64,000 bases of DNA from Alteriqipengyuania abyssalis (lineage in GTDB: Bacteria; Pseudomonadota; Alphaproteobacteria; Sphingomonadales; Sphingomonadaceae), in contig NZ_JAHWXP010000004.1 in assembly GCF_019857185.1 (NCBI RefSeq), positions 124,001 to 188,000 of the forward strand, in the 5' to 3' direction. A model generated the notes under the pieces. That model had not been told where the DNA came from, searched no databases, and saw only the letters and a program-made list of their open reading frames with translations. Position 1 is the stretch's first letter, and each line of letters opens with the position of its first letter. Positions 46,748 through 55,769 of the stretch are shown one piece after another. The position numbers were made by a program, and so were the translations under genes.

Positions 46748-47497
46748 TCAATCCGCGCATTTGACGAAGACCACGCCGTCGCCATCGATGCGGTGCCCGG
46801 CAAGCGTCACCACCTCGCCATCGGCGGCAGGCATCACCGCCAGACCATCGGGCCCACGCGTTTCGATCGGCAGCGTGGGCAGCGGTTCGTCCCATTGCAG
46901 CGCAGGTGTCGGGCCAACATCGACCACGCCGGTTTCGGGGTAGCCGTTCACCCGCGTTTCGATGATGCTCATCCCGCGCGAATTGGCGCTGACAGCGAAA
47001 TCCGGCCTGGCGCAATCGGCGTTCAGCCCCTTCGCCACCCAGTTCCCCCGGACATACTCGCCCGTCACCGCAAGCCCGCCCGCTCGGGCCGGGTCGCGAT
47101 CGCGCGCTGGCGGGCTCTTAGCCTCGATCCGCCGCGGGATCAGCGTGCCCGTTCTCTGTTGGCAGAAGCTGGCATCGGCGACCTCGCCGATAATCTCGAC
47201 ATAGTCGCCCGGCCCGAAATCCGCCTCGCCCGCGTTGAACGCCCACGTCTCGCCATCAGGCGTCTTCAGTGTCAGGCATTCGACGCCTTTGGCAATCCTG
47301 CCCTCGACCGTCACCAGATCCGGCTGCCCGGAAGGGCGCGTGCCCGCGGCCGGGTTGCCGGAATTGTCACCGGGCGCAGCGATCATCTCGTCGCGCGCCG
47401 CATCGGCGCTTTGGCCACTCTCGTCCGAAGGCCCGGCGCAGGCTAGCAGGAGCAGCGGCGCGCAGAGCAGGCTCGTCATATTCCTGAATGTCGTCAT
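46748..47497 (-). CDS. Hypothetical lipoprotein with a DUF5818-like domain
   Basis: The 249-residue protein has a lipoprotein signal (LLCAPLLLLAC, lipobox LLAC) and a low-complexity linker. A small beta domain follows: VTVEGRIAKGVECLTLKTPDGETWAFN, then FGPGDYVEIIGEVADASFC. This resembles domains annotated DUF5818, from memory. The C-terminal half is unassigned. It is one of five genes between rimM and trmD on the same strand. Confidence 0.65.
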   Translation of the reverse strand: MTTFRNMTSLLCAPLLLLACAGPSDESGQSADAARDEMIAAPGDNSGNPAAGTRPSGQPDLVTVEGRIAKGVECLTLKTPDGETWAFNAGEADFGPGDYVEIIGEVADASFCQQRTGTLIPRRIEAKSPPARDRDPARAGGLAVTGEYVRGNWVAKGLNADCARPDFAVSANSRGMSIIETRVNGYPETGVVDVGPTPALQWDEPLPTLPIETRGPDGLAVMPAADGEVVTLAGHRIDGDGVVFVKCAD

Positions 47498-47610
47498 GCC
47501 CGATCAGTGCGCAAGGCGGGGGCGATGTTCCGAAAGTCTCCGGCGATCCTTGGCGTCACATATCGATAAGCAGCGCAGCAATACGCCGTCGCAGCAACCA
47601 GCCTTCCCGA

Positions 47611-47943
47611 TCAGTCGAAGACCTTGTCGGAAACCGGCTCTCGGCCAGCAGCGCGCTTCCTGGAGAATAAATAGGCGACCGGAAAGCAGACCACTACGGC
47701 AATGAACGGCGCACCGATGACGAGCGCCGCCAGCGGCGCGACAAGCTCGGATCGAAAACCGCTTTCGCTCAGGAGCGTGATGATCGGCAGCGACATAGGC
47801 ACAAAGGCGGCGATCAGCGCCGTCCACACGGCCCGCACCTTCCACGAGGTCGAAGCGGCCATAATATCGAGCAGGAACGCGATGCCAAGGGTCAGAGCGA
47901 CCACAAATCCGAGAGACGCAACCAGGCCGACAATAGCGAACAT
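47611..47943 (-). CDS. Small hypothetical membrane protein
   Basis: The 110-residue protein has about three hydrophobic helices (MFAIVGLVASLGFVVALTLGI, AVWTALIAAFVPMSLPIITLL, LAALVIGAPFIAVVVCFPVAYL) and a basic tail. It starts seven bases after the rimM stop, so it is probably cotranscribed with rpsP-rimM. Family unknown; in general plan it resembles the small membrane protein just before trmD. Confidence 0.6.
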   Translation of the reverse strand: MFAIVGLVASLGFVVALTLGIAFLLDIMAASTSWKVRAVWTALIAAFVPMSLPIITLLSESGFRSELVAPLAALVIGAPFIAVVVCFPVAYLFSRKRAAGREPVSDKVFD

Positions 47944-47949
47944 GCGTCC

Positions 47950-48549
47950 CTAATCCGCGAATTCGGCGGCGATCACAAGGCGCCCGTCATCCCACTCGGG
48001 TACGGCAGTCGGGATCATCGGGACCATGAAGGTCTTCGGGCCCTTTTCGGGCACGGGATCGTGCGCGATCTCGACAATGTCGGTCGCGCCGTAATTGGCG
48101 ACATCGATCACGTGGCCGACTGCGGCCCCGTCGGTGGTCACCACCGGCAGGCCGATCAGGTCGGCGTGGTAGAACTCGCCATCTTCGAGCGGGGGCAGCG
48201 CGTCGCGCGATACGCTGAGCAGGGTGCCGCGCAGGGCTTCGGCGGCGGTGCGGTCGGGCACCTCGGCGAAGCGGGCGATCGCCCCGCCCTTGTTGTCGGA
48301 GCGGATCTTGGAGGCGGTCAGCTGGCCGTCATTGAAGGTCTTGTGCGCCTTGAGCGCATCGACATCATCGCCGAACAGCTTGAGCCGGACCTCGCCCGCC
48401 ACCCCGTGCGCGCCGGTGACGGCGGCCAATACTATAGCCCTCCCCCCGCTCGGGGGGAGGGTTGGGAGGGGGGAAGCGGACGGCGATGCGCCTCGGGCCT
48501 CGCCCCCTCTTCCCGACCCTCTCCCCCGGTGGGGAGAGGGAGATGTCAT
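47950..48549 (-). CDS. rimM: 16S rRNA processing protein RimM with repeat-derived N-terminus
   Basis: RimM binds S19 and helps mature the 30S head. The core begins IVLAAVTGAHGVAGEVRLKLFGDD at about residue 39 and ends with the PRC-barrel region (EFYHADLIGLPVV, FMVPMIPTAVPEW). Residues 3-38, rich in Ser, Pro, Gly and Arg, come from a double-hairpin repeat (48437-48543). The ATG overlaps the rpsP stop (TGATG), so coupled translation through the element is likely. An alternative TTG just after it (ORF residue 41), with a GGAGGG supplied by the hairpin, would drop the first beta strand. Confidence 0.88.
   Translation of the reverse strand: MTSPSPHRGRGSGRGGEARGASPSASPLPTLPPSGGRAIVLAAVTGAHGVAGEVRLKLFGDDVDALKAHKTFNDGQLTASKIRSDNKGGAIARFAEVPDRTAAEALRGTLLSVSRDALPPLEDGEFYHADLIGLPVVTTDGAAVGHVIDVANYGATDIVEIAHDPVPEKGPKTFMVPMIPTAVPEWDDGRLVIAAEFAD
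48437..48543. repeat. Double-hairpin repeat element inside rimM
   Basis: Two perfect 10-bp hairpins: CCCTCCCCCC-GCTC-GGGGGGAGGG (48438-48461) and CCCTCTCCCC-CGGT-GGGGAGAGGG (48517-48540). GTTGGGAGGGGGG follows the first and TCTTCCCGA precedes the second. Same family as 44669-44784, in the opposite orientation. The whole element is translated within rimM. Confidence 0.85.
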
Positions 48550-49016
48550 CAGCCTTCGGCCTTTTCTTCGCCAGCTTCCTCTGCCGGTGCTTCGGCAGCA
48601 GCTTCTTCAGCCGGTGCTTCTTCGGTCTTCTCTTCCTCGGCCGGAGCTTCCTGGGCAGCCTTCAGCGCTTCGGCGGCTTCGGCTTCCTTGGCGGCCTTTT
48701 CCTCGGCGCGTTCCTTGGCCTTTTCTCCCGGCTCGGCCTTGTTCGGGTTGTTGCGCGCAGCACGCTCACGGATGCCGGCGGCATCGAGGAAGCGGGCGAC
48801 ACGGTCGCTCGGCTGCGCGCCGACGCCGAGCCAGTACTTGGCGCGGTCTTCGTTCAGCTGGACGCGCTTCTCGTCGTCCTTGGCGAGCAGCGGGTTGTAG
48901 GTGCCGATCTGCTCGAGATAGCGGCCATCGCGCGGATAGCGCGAGTCGGCAGCAACGATGCGGTAATAGGGGCGCTTCTTGGCGCCGCCACGGGAAAGTC
49001 GGAGTGCAATAGCCAT
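48549..49016 (-). CDS. rpsP: 30S ribosomal protein S16 with Ala/Glu-rich tail
   Basis: The first 85 residues are standard S16 ([52 protein letters not shown]). The remaining 70 or so are an Ala/Glu/Lys-rich tail (repeats of [16 protein letters not shown]), giving 155 residues against about 80-90 usually. Such tails are known in sphingomonad S16. It starts 38 bases after the ffh stop and is coupled to rimM. Confidence 0.96.
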   Translation of the reverse strand: MAIALRLSRGGAKKRPYYRIVAADSRYPRDGRYLEQIGTYNPLLAKDDEKRVQLNEDRAKYWLGVGAQPSDRVARFLDAAGIRERAARNNPNKAEPGEKAKERAEEKAAKEAEAAEALKAAQEAPAEEEKTEEAPAEEAAAEAPAEEAGEEKAEG

Positions 49017-49054
49017 TTCGGTTCGTCCTTGGTCTTAATCTAAGTCGGTTTCGG

Positions 49055-50557
49055 TTATTTCTTCTTGGGCAGCAATTTCTGAAGGTCGGGGGGCAGCTTG
49101 CTCATGTCGACATCGCCCATGCCCTGACCGTCCATGCCCGGAATCTGGGGCATGCCCTTGCCGCCCATGCCGGGAAGACCGCCCATTCCGCCGCCTCCGC
49201 CAAGCATCGCGGCAAGGCCCTTCATCCCGCCCATCTTCTTGATCTGCTTCATCGCGCGGGACATTTCCTGGTGCATTTTCAGCACCTTGTTCACGTCCTG
49301 CACCTGCGTGCCGCTGCCCGCCGCGACGCGCTTCTTGCGCTTGGCGTTGAGCAGCGCGGGATTGGCGCGCTCCTTGGGCGTCATCGAGCCCATGATCGCG
49401 TCCATGTGGACCAGCACCTTGTCGTCCATGCCGCTGGCCTGCATCGCCTGCTTGGCCTTCTTCATGCCGGGCATCATGCCCGCGAGCATGCCGAGACCGC
49501 CCATGTTCTGCATCTGCTGCAGCTGCATGCGCAGGTCGTTGAGGTCGAACTGGCCCTTGGCCATCCGCTTGGCGAGAAGCTCGGCTTCCTCGACCTTGAT
49601 CGATTCCGCCGCCTTTTCGACCAGCGAGACGACATCGCCCATGCCCAGGATGCGTTCGGCAACCCGGCGCGGGTGGAAGGCTTCGAGCGCGTCGAGCTTT
49701 TCGCCGACGCCTGCGAACTTGATCGGCTTGCCCGTGACCGCGCGCATCGAGAGCGCCGCACCGCCGCGCGCATCGCCATCCATCCGCGTCAGAATCACGC
49801 CGGTCAGCGGCACTTCGTCGCTGAAGCTCTGCGCCACGTTGACCGCGTCCTGACCGGTCAGGCTGTCGACCACCAGCAGGACTTCGGTCGGCGTCGCCAC
49901 CGAGGCGACCGCCTTCATCTCGGCCATCAGCGCTTCGTCGACATGCAGGCGGCCCGCGGTATCGAGCAGCACGACATCGACATTGCGCAGCTTCGCCGAT
50001 TCGAGCGCGCGGCGCGCAATATCGACCGGCTGCTGGCCTTCGATGATCGGCAGCGTGTCGACCTGCGCCTGCTCGCCGAGCACCGCCAGCTGCTCCTGCG
50101 CGGCCGGGCGATTGACGTCGAGCGAGGCCATCATGGCCTTCTTGCCGTGCTTCTCGCGGATCAGCTTGCCGAGCTTGGCCGTGCTGGTCGTCTTACCCGA
50201 ACCCTGCAGGCCGACCATCATGATCACGACCGGCGGCTTGGCGTCGAGCGTCAGCGGAACGTGGCCGTCCTCACCCCCCTCCGCATTGGCGCCGCCGCCG
50301 AGCATCGCGACCAGCTCGTCGTTGACGATCTTGACGACCTGCTGGCCGGGGGTGACCGACTTGAGGACGCTTTCGCCGACGGCCTTTTCGGTGACCTTCG
50401 CGATGAAATCGCGCGCGACGGGCAGCGCGACATCGGCTTCGAGCAGCGCGATCCGCACTTCGCGCATCGCATCGCGCACGTCCTGTTCGCGCAGGGCACC
50501 GCGCCCGCGCAGGCGGTCGAAGGTATTGCCAAGGCGATCCGACAGTGCGTCGAACAT
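49055..50557 (-). CDS. ffh: Signal recognition particle GTPase Ffh
   Basis: The 500-residue protein has the N domain (MFDALSDRLGNTFDRLRG), the G domain with GLQGSGKTTSTAKLGKLI, DTAGRLHVDEALM, TRMDGDARGG and GVGEKLDALEAFHPRR, and a Met/Gly-rich M domain (MQQMQNMGGLGMLAGMMPGM) that binds 4.5S RNA and signal peptides. It directs nascent membrane proteins to FtsY. It heads the rpsP-rimM-trmD-rplS cluster, a conserved arrangement. The 4.5S RNA gene is not seen here. Confidence 0.97.
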   Translation of the reverse strand: MFDALSDRLGNTFDRLRGRGALREQDVRDAMREVRIALLEADVALPVARDFIAKVTEKAVGESVLKSVTPGQQVVKIVNDELVAMLGGGANAEGGEDGHVPLTLDAKPPVVIMMVGLQGSGKTTSTAKLGKLIREKHGKKAMMASLDVNRPAAQEQLAVLGEQAQVDTLPIIEGQQPVDIARRALESAKLRNVDVVLLDTAGRLHVDEALMAEMKAVASVATPTEVLLVVDSLTGQDAVNVAQSFSDEVPLTGVILTRMDGDARGGAALSMRAVTGKPIKFAGVGEKLDALEAFHPRRVAERILGMGDVVSLVEKAAESIKVEEAELLAKRMAKGQFDLNDLRMQLQQMQNMGGLGMLAGMMPGMKKAKQAMQASGMDDKVLVHMDAIMGSMTPKERANPALLNAKRKKRVAAGSGTQVQDVNKVLKMHQEMSRAMKQIKKMGGMKGLAAMLGGGGGMGGLPGMGGKGMPQIPGMDGQGMGDVDMSKLPPDLQKLLPKKK

Positions 50558-50669
50558 GCTAGCCGCTTACTCCATCTCCGGCACGATACCGGATTAAACG
50601 CGAAAAACGCCGGCGGACGAAACCTCGTCGGCCAGCGTCGGGGCGGTGCCCCTTCTGAAACTCACATCA

Positions 50670-50685
50670 GGGTAGCGAACTACCC
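50670..50685 (-). terminator. Small stem-loop downstream of tRNA-Ala
   Basis: GGGTAG-TTCG-CTACCC on the minus strand forms a 6-bp stem with a stable tetraloop 10 bases after the tRNA 3' end. There is no T-run. It could protect or end the tRNA transcript. Confidence 0.35.
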
Positions 50686-50695
50686 TTCGAACCGG

Positions 50696-50771
<76 letters not shown>

Positions 50772-50848
50772 GTGCCGGTTGTGGGAGGCGCCGTTTAGAA
50801 AGCACGGCGCCCCTTTGCAAGCGGAATATCCGCCCGCGATACGAAAAA

Positions 50849-51181
50849 TCAGGTGTCGTCGTTCTCGTCGTCGTCACCCTTGGACTTCGCGACGCCCAGG
50901 TCGTCGTCGCCGCCCAGATCGACCTCGTTATCCGGCGAATCGTCGTCGTCATCGACGTCGATATCCTCCAGATCGTCATCGGCCAGATCGCTGTCGGCCT
51001 CCTCGTCCTTCTTCTTCTTTTCTTCCTCGAAGGGAATCGGCTGCTTCGACTTGAGCACCGGCTCGGGCGTCCAGGTGTTCTCGCATTCGATGCAGGTCAC
51101 CGGGTCTTCATTGCCCAGATCGTAGAAACGCGTGCCGCACTTGGGGCAGGTGCGCTTGGTGCCCCATTCGGGTTTGACCAT
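50849..51181 (-). CDS. TIGR02300 family (FYDLN acid domain) protein
   Basis: The 110-residue protein starts MVKPEWGTKRTCPKCGTRFY at the ATG at 51181. Two CxxC pairs (CPKCGTRFYDLGNEDP, TCIECEN) suggest a zinc ribbon, and FYDLG is the motif naming the family. The C-terminal half is almost entirely Asp/Glu/Lys. The family is restricted to alphaproteobacteria as far as I know, and its function is not established. It is divergent from aroA. Confidence 0.88.
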   Translation of the reverse strand: MVKPEWGTKRTCPKCGTRFYDLGNEDPVTCIECENTWTPEPVLKSKQPIPFEEEKKKKDEEADSDLADDDLEDIDVDDDDDSPDNEVDLGGDDDLGVAKSKGDDDENDDT

Positions 51182-51327
51182 GAGAGATGTCCTTGTTGCG
51201 GGCGCTGCCATCTTCGCGCGCGCCGATGTGAATTTCCGTGAAGGCTGACTTGGGGCCGCCACCGCCCCGAATCAAGAATGGCGCGCGCCTTGCCATGCAC
51301 CAATGCCGGTGTCAAAGCCGCCCGCGC

Positions 51328-52656
51328 ATGAATGACACCGCTGCCTCCCATCGCTTCAGCCCTGCCGGCCCCTTGCGCGGGAGCATCGCGGTGCCCGGCG
51401 ACAAGTCGATCAGCCATCGCTCCCTGATCCTGGGCGCGATGGCCGTGGGCGAAACCCGCGTTTCCGGCCTGCTCGAAGGCGAGGACGTGCTGGCGACTGC
51501 CGCCGCGATGCGGGCGATGGGCGCGGATGTTCACCGCGACGAGGATGCAACCTGGCACGTCCACGGCGTCGGCGTCGGCGGATTGCTGCAACCCGAGGCG
51601 GCGATCGACTGCGGCAATAGCGGCACCTCGGCCCGCCTGCTCATGGGGCTGGTCGCGAGCCACGGGATCGCCGTGACCTTCACCGGCGATGCGAGCCTGT
51701 CCAAACGCCCGATGGGCCGCGTGATCGATCCGCTGAGCCAGATGGGCGCGCGCTTCACTCCTAGCCCCGACGGCACGATGCCGCTGATGCTGGAAGGCGC
51801 GCATCCTGCCGTGCCGATCGCCTACCGCCTGCCCGTCGCGAGCGCACAGGTGAAGAGCGCGGTGCTGCTCGCCGGGCTCAACACGCCGGGCGTCACCTCG
51901 GTGATCGAGCCGGTGCCGACCCGCGACCACTCCGAACGCATGCTGCGCGGCTTCGGCGCTGAGCTGGAGATTGGCGAAGACAACGGCGCGCGTGTGATTC
52001 GCCTGACCGGGCAGGTCGACCTGCGCCCGCAAACGCTCACCGTGCCGGGCGATCCTTCTTCCGCTGCATTCTTCATGGTCGCCGCCACGCTGGTCGAGGG
52101 CAGCGACCTTACGATCCGCAATGTCGGCATGAACCCGACCCGCGCCGGGCTGGTCGACGTGCTGCGGCAGATGGGCGCGAATATCGAGGACATCGACGCG
52201 CGCGAGGTCGGCGGAGAGCCCGTCGCGGACCTGCGCGTGCGGCACGCCACGCTGACCGGGATCGAGGTCGATCCGGCCGTTGCGCCGAGCATGATCGACG
52301 AATTCCCCGTGCTGTTCGTCGCCGCCGCATTGGCACAGGGCACCACGGTCACCCGCGGGCTCGAAGAACTGCGGGTCAAGGAAAGCGACCGCCTCGCCAC
52401 CATGGCCGCCGCGCTGGAGACGACCGGCGCGCGGGTGGAAGAGCGTGAAGACGGGCTGACGATCCAGGGCACCGGCGGCGAACCGCTGCGCGGCAGTGCC
52501 AATGCGCGGGTAAAGACCCATCTCGATCACCGCATCGCGATGAGCATGGCGGTGGCGGGGCTTGTCAGCCGCGACGGGGTGGAGGTGGACGACACCAGCC
52601 CCATCGCAACCAGCTTCCCCAATTTCATGGCACTGCTCGACGAGGTGACTCGGTGA
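51328..52656 (+). CDS. aroA: 3-phosphoshikimate 1-carboxyvinyltransferase (EPSP synthase)
   Basis: The 442-residue protein starts at the ATG at 51328; upstream in-frame codons to 51238 lack similarity. Motifs: [81 protein letters not shown] and [10 protein letters not shown]. Overall it resembles the CP4 type. At the place of CP4 Ala100 it has Gly ([11 protein letters not shown]), so inherent glyphosate tolerance is not predicted. It makes EPSP in aromatic amino acid synthesis. Confidence 0.96.
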   Translation: MNDTAASHRFSPAGPLRGSIAVPGDKSISHRSLILGAMAVGETRVSGLLEGEDVLATAAAMRAMGADVHRDEDATWHVHGVGVGGLLQPEAAIDCGNSGTSARLLMGLVASHGIAVTFTGDASLSKRPMGRVIDPLSQMGARFTPSPDGTMPLMLEGAHPAVPIAYRLPVASAQVKSAVLLAGLNTPGVTSVIEPVPTRDHSERMLRGFGAELEIGEDNGARVIRLTGQVDLRPQTLTVPGDPSSAAFFMVAATLVEGSDLTIRNVGMNPTRAGLVDVLRQMGANIEDIDAREVGGEPVADLRVRHATLTGIEVDPAVAPSMIDEFPVLFVAAALAQGTTVTRGLEELRVKESDRLATMAAALETTGARVEEREDGLTIQGTGGEPLRGSANARVKTHLDHRIAMSMAVAGLVSRDGVEVDDTSPIATSFPNFMALLDEVTR

Positions 52657-52730
52657 TCGCGTTCGAGCTCGCTCCCAAGCAGCCTTCTCTCCAACTCCGG
52701 CCAGGCGCTGTTCGCGCCAAGCCTTCGTAT

Positions 52731-52752
52731 CCTCTCCCCGTGCGGGGAGAGG
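52731..52752. repeat. Single hairpin of the G/C-run repeat family
   Basis: CCTCTCCCC (52731-52739), GTGC, GGGGAGAGG (52744-52752) is a perfect hairpin nearly identical to one arm pair of the rimM element. It sits in the spacer just before the small membrane protein gene and its ribosome site. Confidence 0.7.
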
Positions 52753-52764
52753 GATAAGGTGACA

Positions 52765-53019
52765 ATGGATATTTACTCGCTAATCGGCTTCGTCGGGATG
52801 GCCTGCATCATCGGTGCCTATGCCTATCTGACGTCGAGCAAGGCGCCAAACCCGTTCATCCTCCACGGCACCAACCTGGCAGGCGCGGCGCTGCTGACGG
52901 TCAGCCTCTTGGTGCACACCAACTGGCCCAGCCTCGTACTCGAAGGCTTCTGGGCCGCGATCGCAATCTGGGGCATCGCCAAGGCGATCCGTGAGAAGAA
53001 GGCCGCGAAGCAGCCATGA
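52765..53019 (+). CDS. Small membrane protein, CBU_0592-like
   Basis: The 84-residue protein is started at the ATG at 52765 with AAGG five bases upstream; a GTG two codons earlier is possible. Three hydrophobic helices (SLIGFVGMACIIGAYAYL, LAGAALLTVSLLVH, LVLEGFWAAIAIWGIAKAI) match the plan of the CBU_0592 family. Function unknown. It overlaps the next gene by four bases. Confidence 0.72.
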   Translation: MDIYSLIGFVGMACIIGAYAYLTSSKAPNPFILHGTNLAGAALLTVSLLVHTNWPSLVLEGFWAAIAIWGIAKAIREKKAAKQP

Positions 53020-54023
53020 TCCGCACCATCCTCGTCGCCGCCGCACTCGCCCTGTCGGGGTGCGCAACGCTTCCTCCGCCCGAGGCAGCACCCGCCCCCG
53101 CCCCGGCTCACGCCAGCGCCGAAGCCTATGCCGCGCCCGAGCGCGAGCTGATGGTCCCGGTAGAAGGCGGCAACGTATACGTGCGCGTCAACGGCGATCT
53201 CGACGCAGCACCACCAGTGGTGTTCCTCCACGGCGGCCCCGGCGGCACGCATAACGGCCTCGCCTCGATGCTGGGGCTGGCGGACGAGCGCGCTGTGATC
53301 CTCTACGACCAGCTCGACAGCGGGAAGTCCGACCATCCGAACGACCCGGCCAACTGGCGGGTCGAGCGGTTCGTCGAGGAACTGGAGACAATCCGCCGGA
53401 CGCTCGGCGTCGAGCGCTGGCACGTGGTCGGTCACAGCTGGGGTTCCGCGATCGCGCTGGAATATGCCGCGAAGTATCCGCAGCATGTCGCTTCCACCGT
53501 GCTCGGCGGGACATACATCAATACCGAGCGTTGGATCGCGGACGCCAACATCCTGCTCGAAGACCTGCCCGAAAGCGTCCAGCAGACCATCGCCGCATGC
53601 GAGACCGATGCGCCCCCGCCTGCGGAGCAATGCGCCGCCGCAACCGATGCGTTCTACGCCGAATTCAACCGCCGCGAACCGGCGACTGCCGCGCTGCGCG
53701 CCTATTCCGAAAGGATCGGCGGACAGGGCTTTAACCCGGTGATCTACAACGCGATGTGGGGGCCGAGCGAGTTTCGCTCCAAGGGTTCGCTCAAGACCTA
53801 TGACGCGGTTCCATTGCTCGCGCAGATCGACGGTTCGCGCACGCTGTTCCTGATCGGCCAGTACGACGAGGCGCGGATCGACACCGTGCAGGATTATGTA
53901 GCGATGACGCCGGGTGCCGAATTCGGCGTGGTCCCCGGGGCCGCGCACGGCTTCTTCACCGACCGGCCGATGGAGAGCGAGGCGATCCTTCGGGCCTGGC
54001 TGGCGAGGCACGACGCGCCGTGA
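53016..54023 (+). CDS. Proline iminopeptidase-like alpha/beta hydrolase, lipoprotein
   Basis: The 335-residue protein has a lipoprotein signal ending LALSGC and a Pro/Ala linker. The S33-type hydrolase domain follows: [12 protein letters not shown] (oxyanion), DQLDSGKSD, nucleophile [14 protein letters not shown], Asp in [11 protein letters not shown] and His in PGAAHGFF. It likely cleaves N-terminal residues from peptides at the membrane surface. It overlaps the small membrane protein before it and cmk after it by four bases each, indicating one transcript. Confidence 0.85.
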   Translation: MIRTILVAAALALSGCATLPPPEAAPAPAPAHASAEAYAAPERELMVPVEGGNVYVRVNGDLDAAPPVVFLHGGPGGTHNGLASMLGLADERAVILYDQLDSGKSDHPNDPANWRVERFVEELETIRRTLGVERWHVVGHSWGSAIALEYAAKYPQHVASTVLGGTYINTERWIADANILLEDLPESVQQTIAACETDAPPPAEQCAAATDAFYAEFNRREPATAALRAYSERIGGQGFNPVIYNAMWGPSEFRSKGSLKTYDAVPLLAQIDGSRTLFLIGQYDEARIDTVQDYVAMTPGAEFGVVPGAAHGFFTDRPMESEAILRAWLARHDAP

Positions 54024-54649
54024 TCGTCGCCGTCGACGGACCCACCGCCAGCGGCAAGGGCACTCTTGCCAGGGCCATCGCCGCGTATTTCGGCCTGCCG
54101 TATCTCGATACCGGTCTGCTCTACCGCGCGGTCGGGCGGCAAGTGCAGCTTGCCGGGACGAACCCTGACAGCGCAGCGGATGCTCTGGCGGCGGCGGACT
54201 TCCCCGACGCGCTGCTGTCCGATCCGGAACTGCGCAGCGAGGCGATCGGCGGTTTTGCCAGTCGCGTCTCGATCCACCCGCAGGTGCGCGCGGCGCTGCT
54301 CGAACGCCAGCGGGCTTTCGCGCAGCAGGCCGGCGGCGCGGTGCTCGACGGGCGCGATATCGGCACGGTGATCTGCCCCGATGCAGATGTTAAGCTGTTC
54401 GTCACCGCCTCGCTCGACGCGCGTGCGGACCGGCGCTTTGCCGAGATGCAGTCCCAAGGTCGCGAGATCACGCGCGAGGAAATCCACGCGCAGATCGAAC
54501 GCCGTGACGAGCGCGATATGAACCGTAAGGATGCTCCGCTGAAGCCCGCGCCCGACGCCTTCGTTCTCGACACCACCGCACTCGGCAAGGACGCCGCCAT
54601 CGCCGCCGCCATCGAAGCGGTCGAACAGGCGCGAGGAAAGACCCGCTAG
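54020..54649 (+). CDS. cmk: Cytidylate kinase
   Basis: The 209-residue enzyme starts [20 protein letters not shown], with the P-loop GPTASGKG at 7-14. [12 protein letters not shown], the nucleotide region [23 protein letters not shown] and [14 protein letters not shown] are family typical. It phosphorylates CMP and dCMP. In many bacteria cmk lies next to rpsA and aroA; here aroA is 1.4 kb upstream and rpsA 1.1 kb downstream, with other genes inserted. Confidence 0.96.
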   Translation: MIVAVDGPTASGKGTLARAIAAYFGLPYLDTGLLYRAVGRQVQLAGTNPDSAADALAAADFPDALLSDPELRSEAIGGFASRVSIHPQVRAALLERQRAFAQQAGGAVLDGRDIGTVICPDADVKLFVTASLDARADRRFAEMQSQGREITREEIHAQIERRDERDMNRKDAPLKPAPDAFVLDTTALGKDAAIAAAIEAVEQARGKTR

Positions 54650-54653
54650 CCGG

Positions 54654-55427
54654 TCAGGCCGCGGCGCTCTTCAGAGGCTCTAGCGGGGTCGGCCAATGCA
54701 CCGGCGGCAGCGTGCGCAAGCCCGGCTTTGCGAACAGATATCCCTGGCAATAGCGGATGCCCAGAAGCCTCAGCGTGGTCCACTCCTCGATGGTTTCGAT
54801 CCCCTCCGCGACCACCGTGATGCCCAGCCTTTTGGCAATGCGCACGATCCCCTCGACGATCACCCGGCGCGATACCGAGCTGTCGATCGACCGGATCAGC
54901 TCCATGTCGAGCTTGAGATAATCGGTCTGGATCTTCGCCAGCAGGCCCAGCCCCGCGTGGCCCGCCCCGAAATCGTCGATCGCGGTGCTGAAGCCCATGC
55001 TTTTGTAACTCTCGACGATGTTCCGCACATGCTCGGTATCATCCATCCGCTCGTTCTCGGTCAGCTCGAACAGCAGGCGATCGGTCGGCAGGTCGCACGC
55101 CCGCGCGGTCGCCAGGGTCAGCTGGATACAGGCGAGCGGCGAATAGACCGCGTTGGGCAGGAAGTTGATCGACAGCCTGGCATCGGTGTCGAGAATGCCC
55201 GCTTTCACCGCGTCCTCGATCGCTGTCACGCGACATTGCTGATCGAAGGCGTAGCGCGTTTCGTCGTCCACCTGCGAGAGGACCGAGGCAGCACTCTCGC
55301 CGTTCTCGCCGCGCACCAGCGCCTCATATGCGAACACGGAGCCCGTCTCGCAATCGACGATCGGCTGGAACGCCATCGCGATGGCGAATTCGTGCTGCGG
55401 CGATCTGCACTGCGAACAGCCACCCAT
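54654..55427 (-). CDS. EAL-domain c-di-GMP phosphodiesterase
   Basis: The 257-residue protein is started at the ATG at 55427 after AAAGGA; a longer frame to 55745 has no domain. It is a stand-alone EAL domain with catalytic signatures: FAYEALVRG, SINFLPNAVYS, ELTENERMDD, IDDFGAGHAG, KLDMELIRSI, EGIET and QGYLFAKPG. It should hydrolyse c-di-GMP to pGpG. The N-terminus has three Cys-like positions (GGCSQC) that may sense metal or redox. It sits between cmk and rpsA on the opposite strand. Confidence 0.88.
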   Translation of the reverse strand: MGGCSQCRSPQHEFAIAMAFQPIVDCETGSVFAYEALVRGENGESAASVLSQVDDETRYAFDQQCRVTAIEDAVKAGILDTDARLSINFLPNAVYSPLACIQLTLATARACDLPTDRLLFELTENERMDDTEHVRNIVESYKSMGFSTAIDDFGAGHAGLGLLAKIQTDYLKLDMELIRSIDSSVSRRVIVEGIVRIAKRLGITVVAEGIETIEEWTTLRLLGIRYCQGYLFAKPGLRTLPPVHWPTPLEPLKSAAA

Positions 55428-55769
55428 CGGCAATTCCTTTCCTTTACCCTCGAACCAGTAAGAGCAAGGTGATAACGGATTGTAAAAACGACAAATCTTT
55501 GCGGACGGCTTGAAACAGGCCCGCAATGAAGCCGATTGCCGCCCGGCACGCAAAGCCTCCAATTTGCTTGCATTTTCCGCGGTTCGCGCGTACCTGCCCG
55601 CCGTTCTCGCATTCTCATGGATTCGACGGACCCGCGCGGTGGCATACGGCCTCGCGCGGAACACGGCCCTCTTGCCCCGTACGGCCCGCGCAATGGTGTG
55701 CAGGCAGACGGGTAAAGACCCCGGACAACCGGTGGCCGGTAGCAAAAGTGAACTAGGAACCTCATCCCT

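Noticed and set aside
51328-52656. Naturally glyphosate-tolerant EPSP synthase
   Set aside because: The position equal to CP4 Ala100 is Gly, as in sensitive enzymes.
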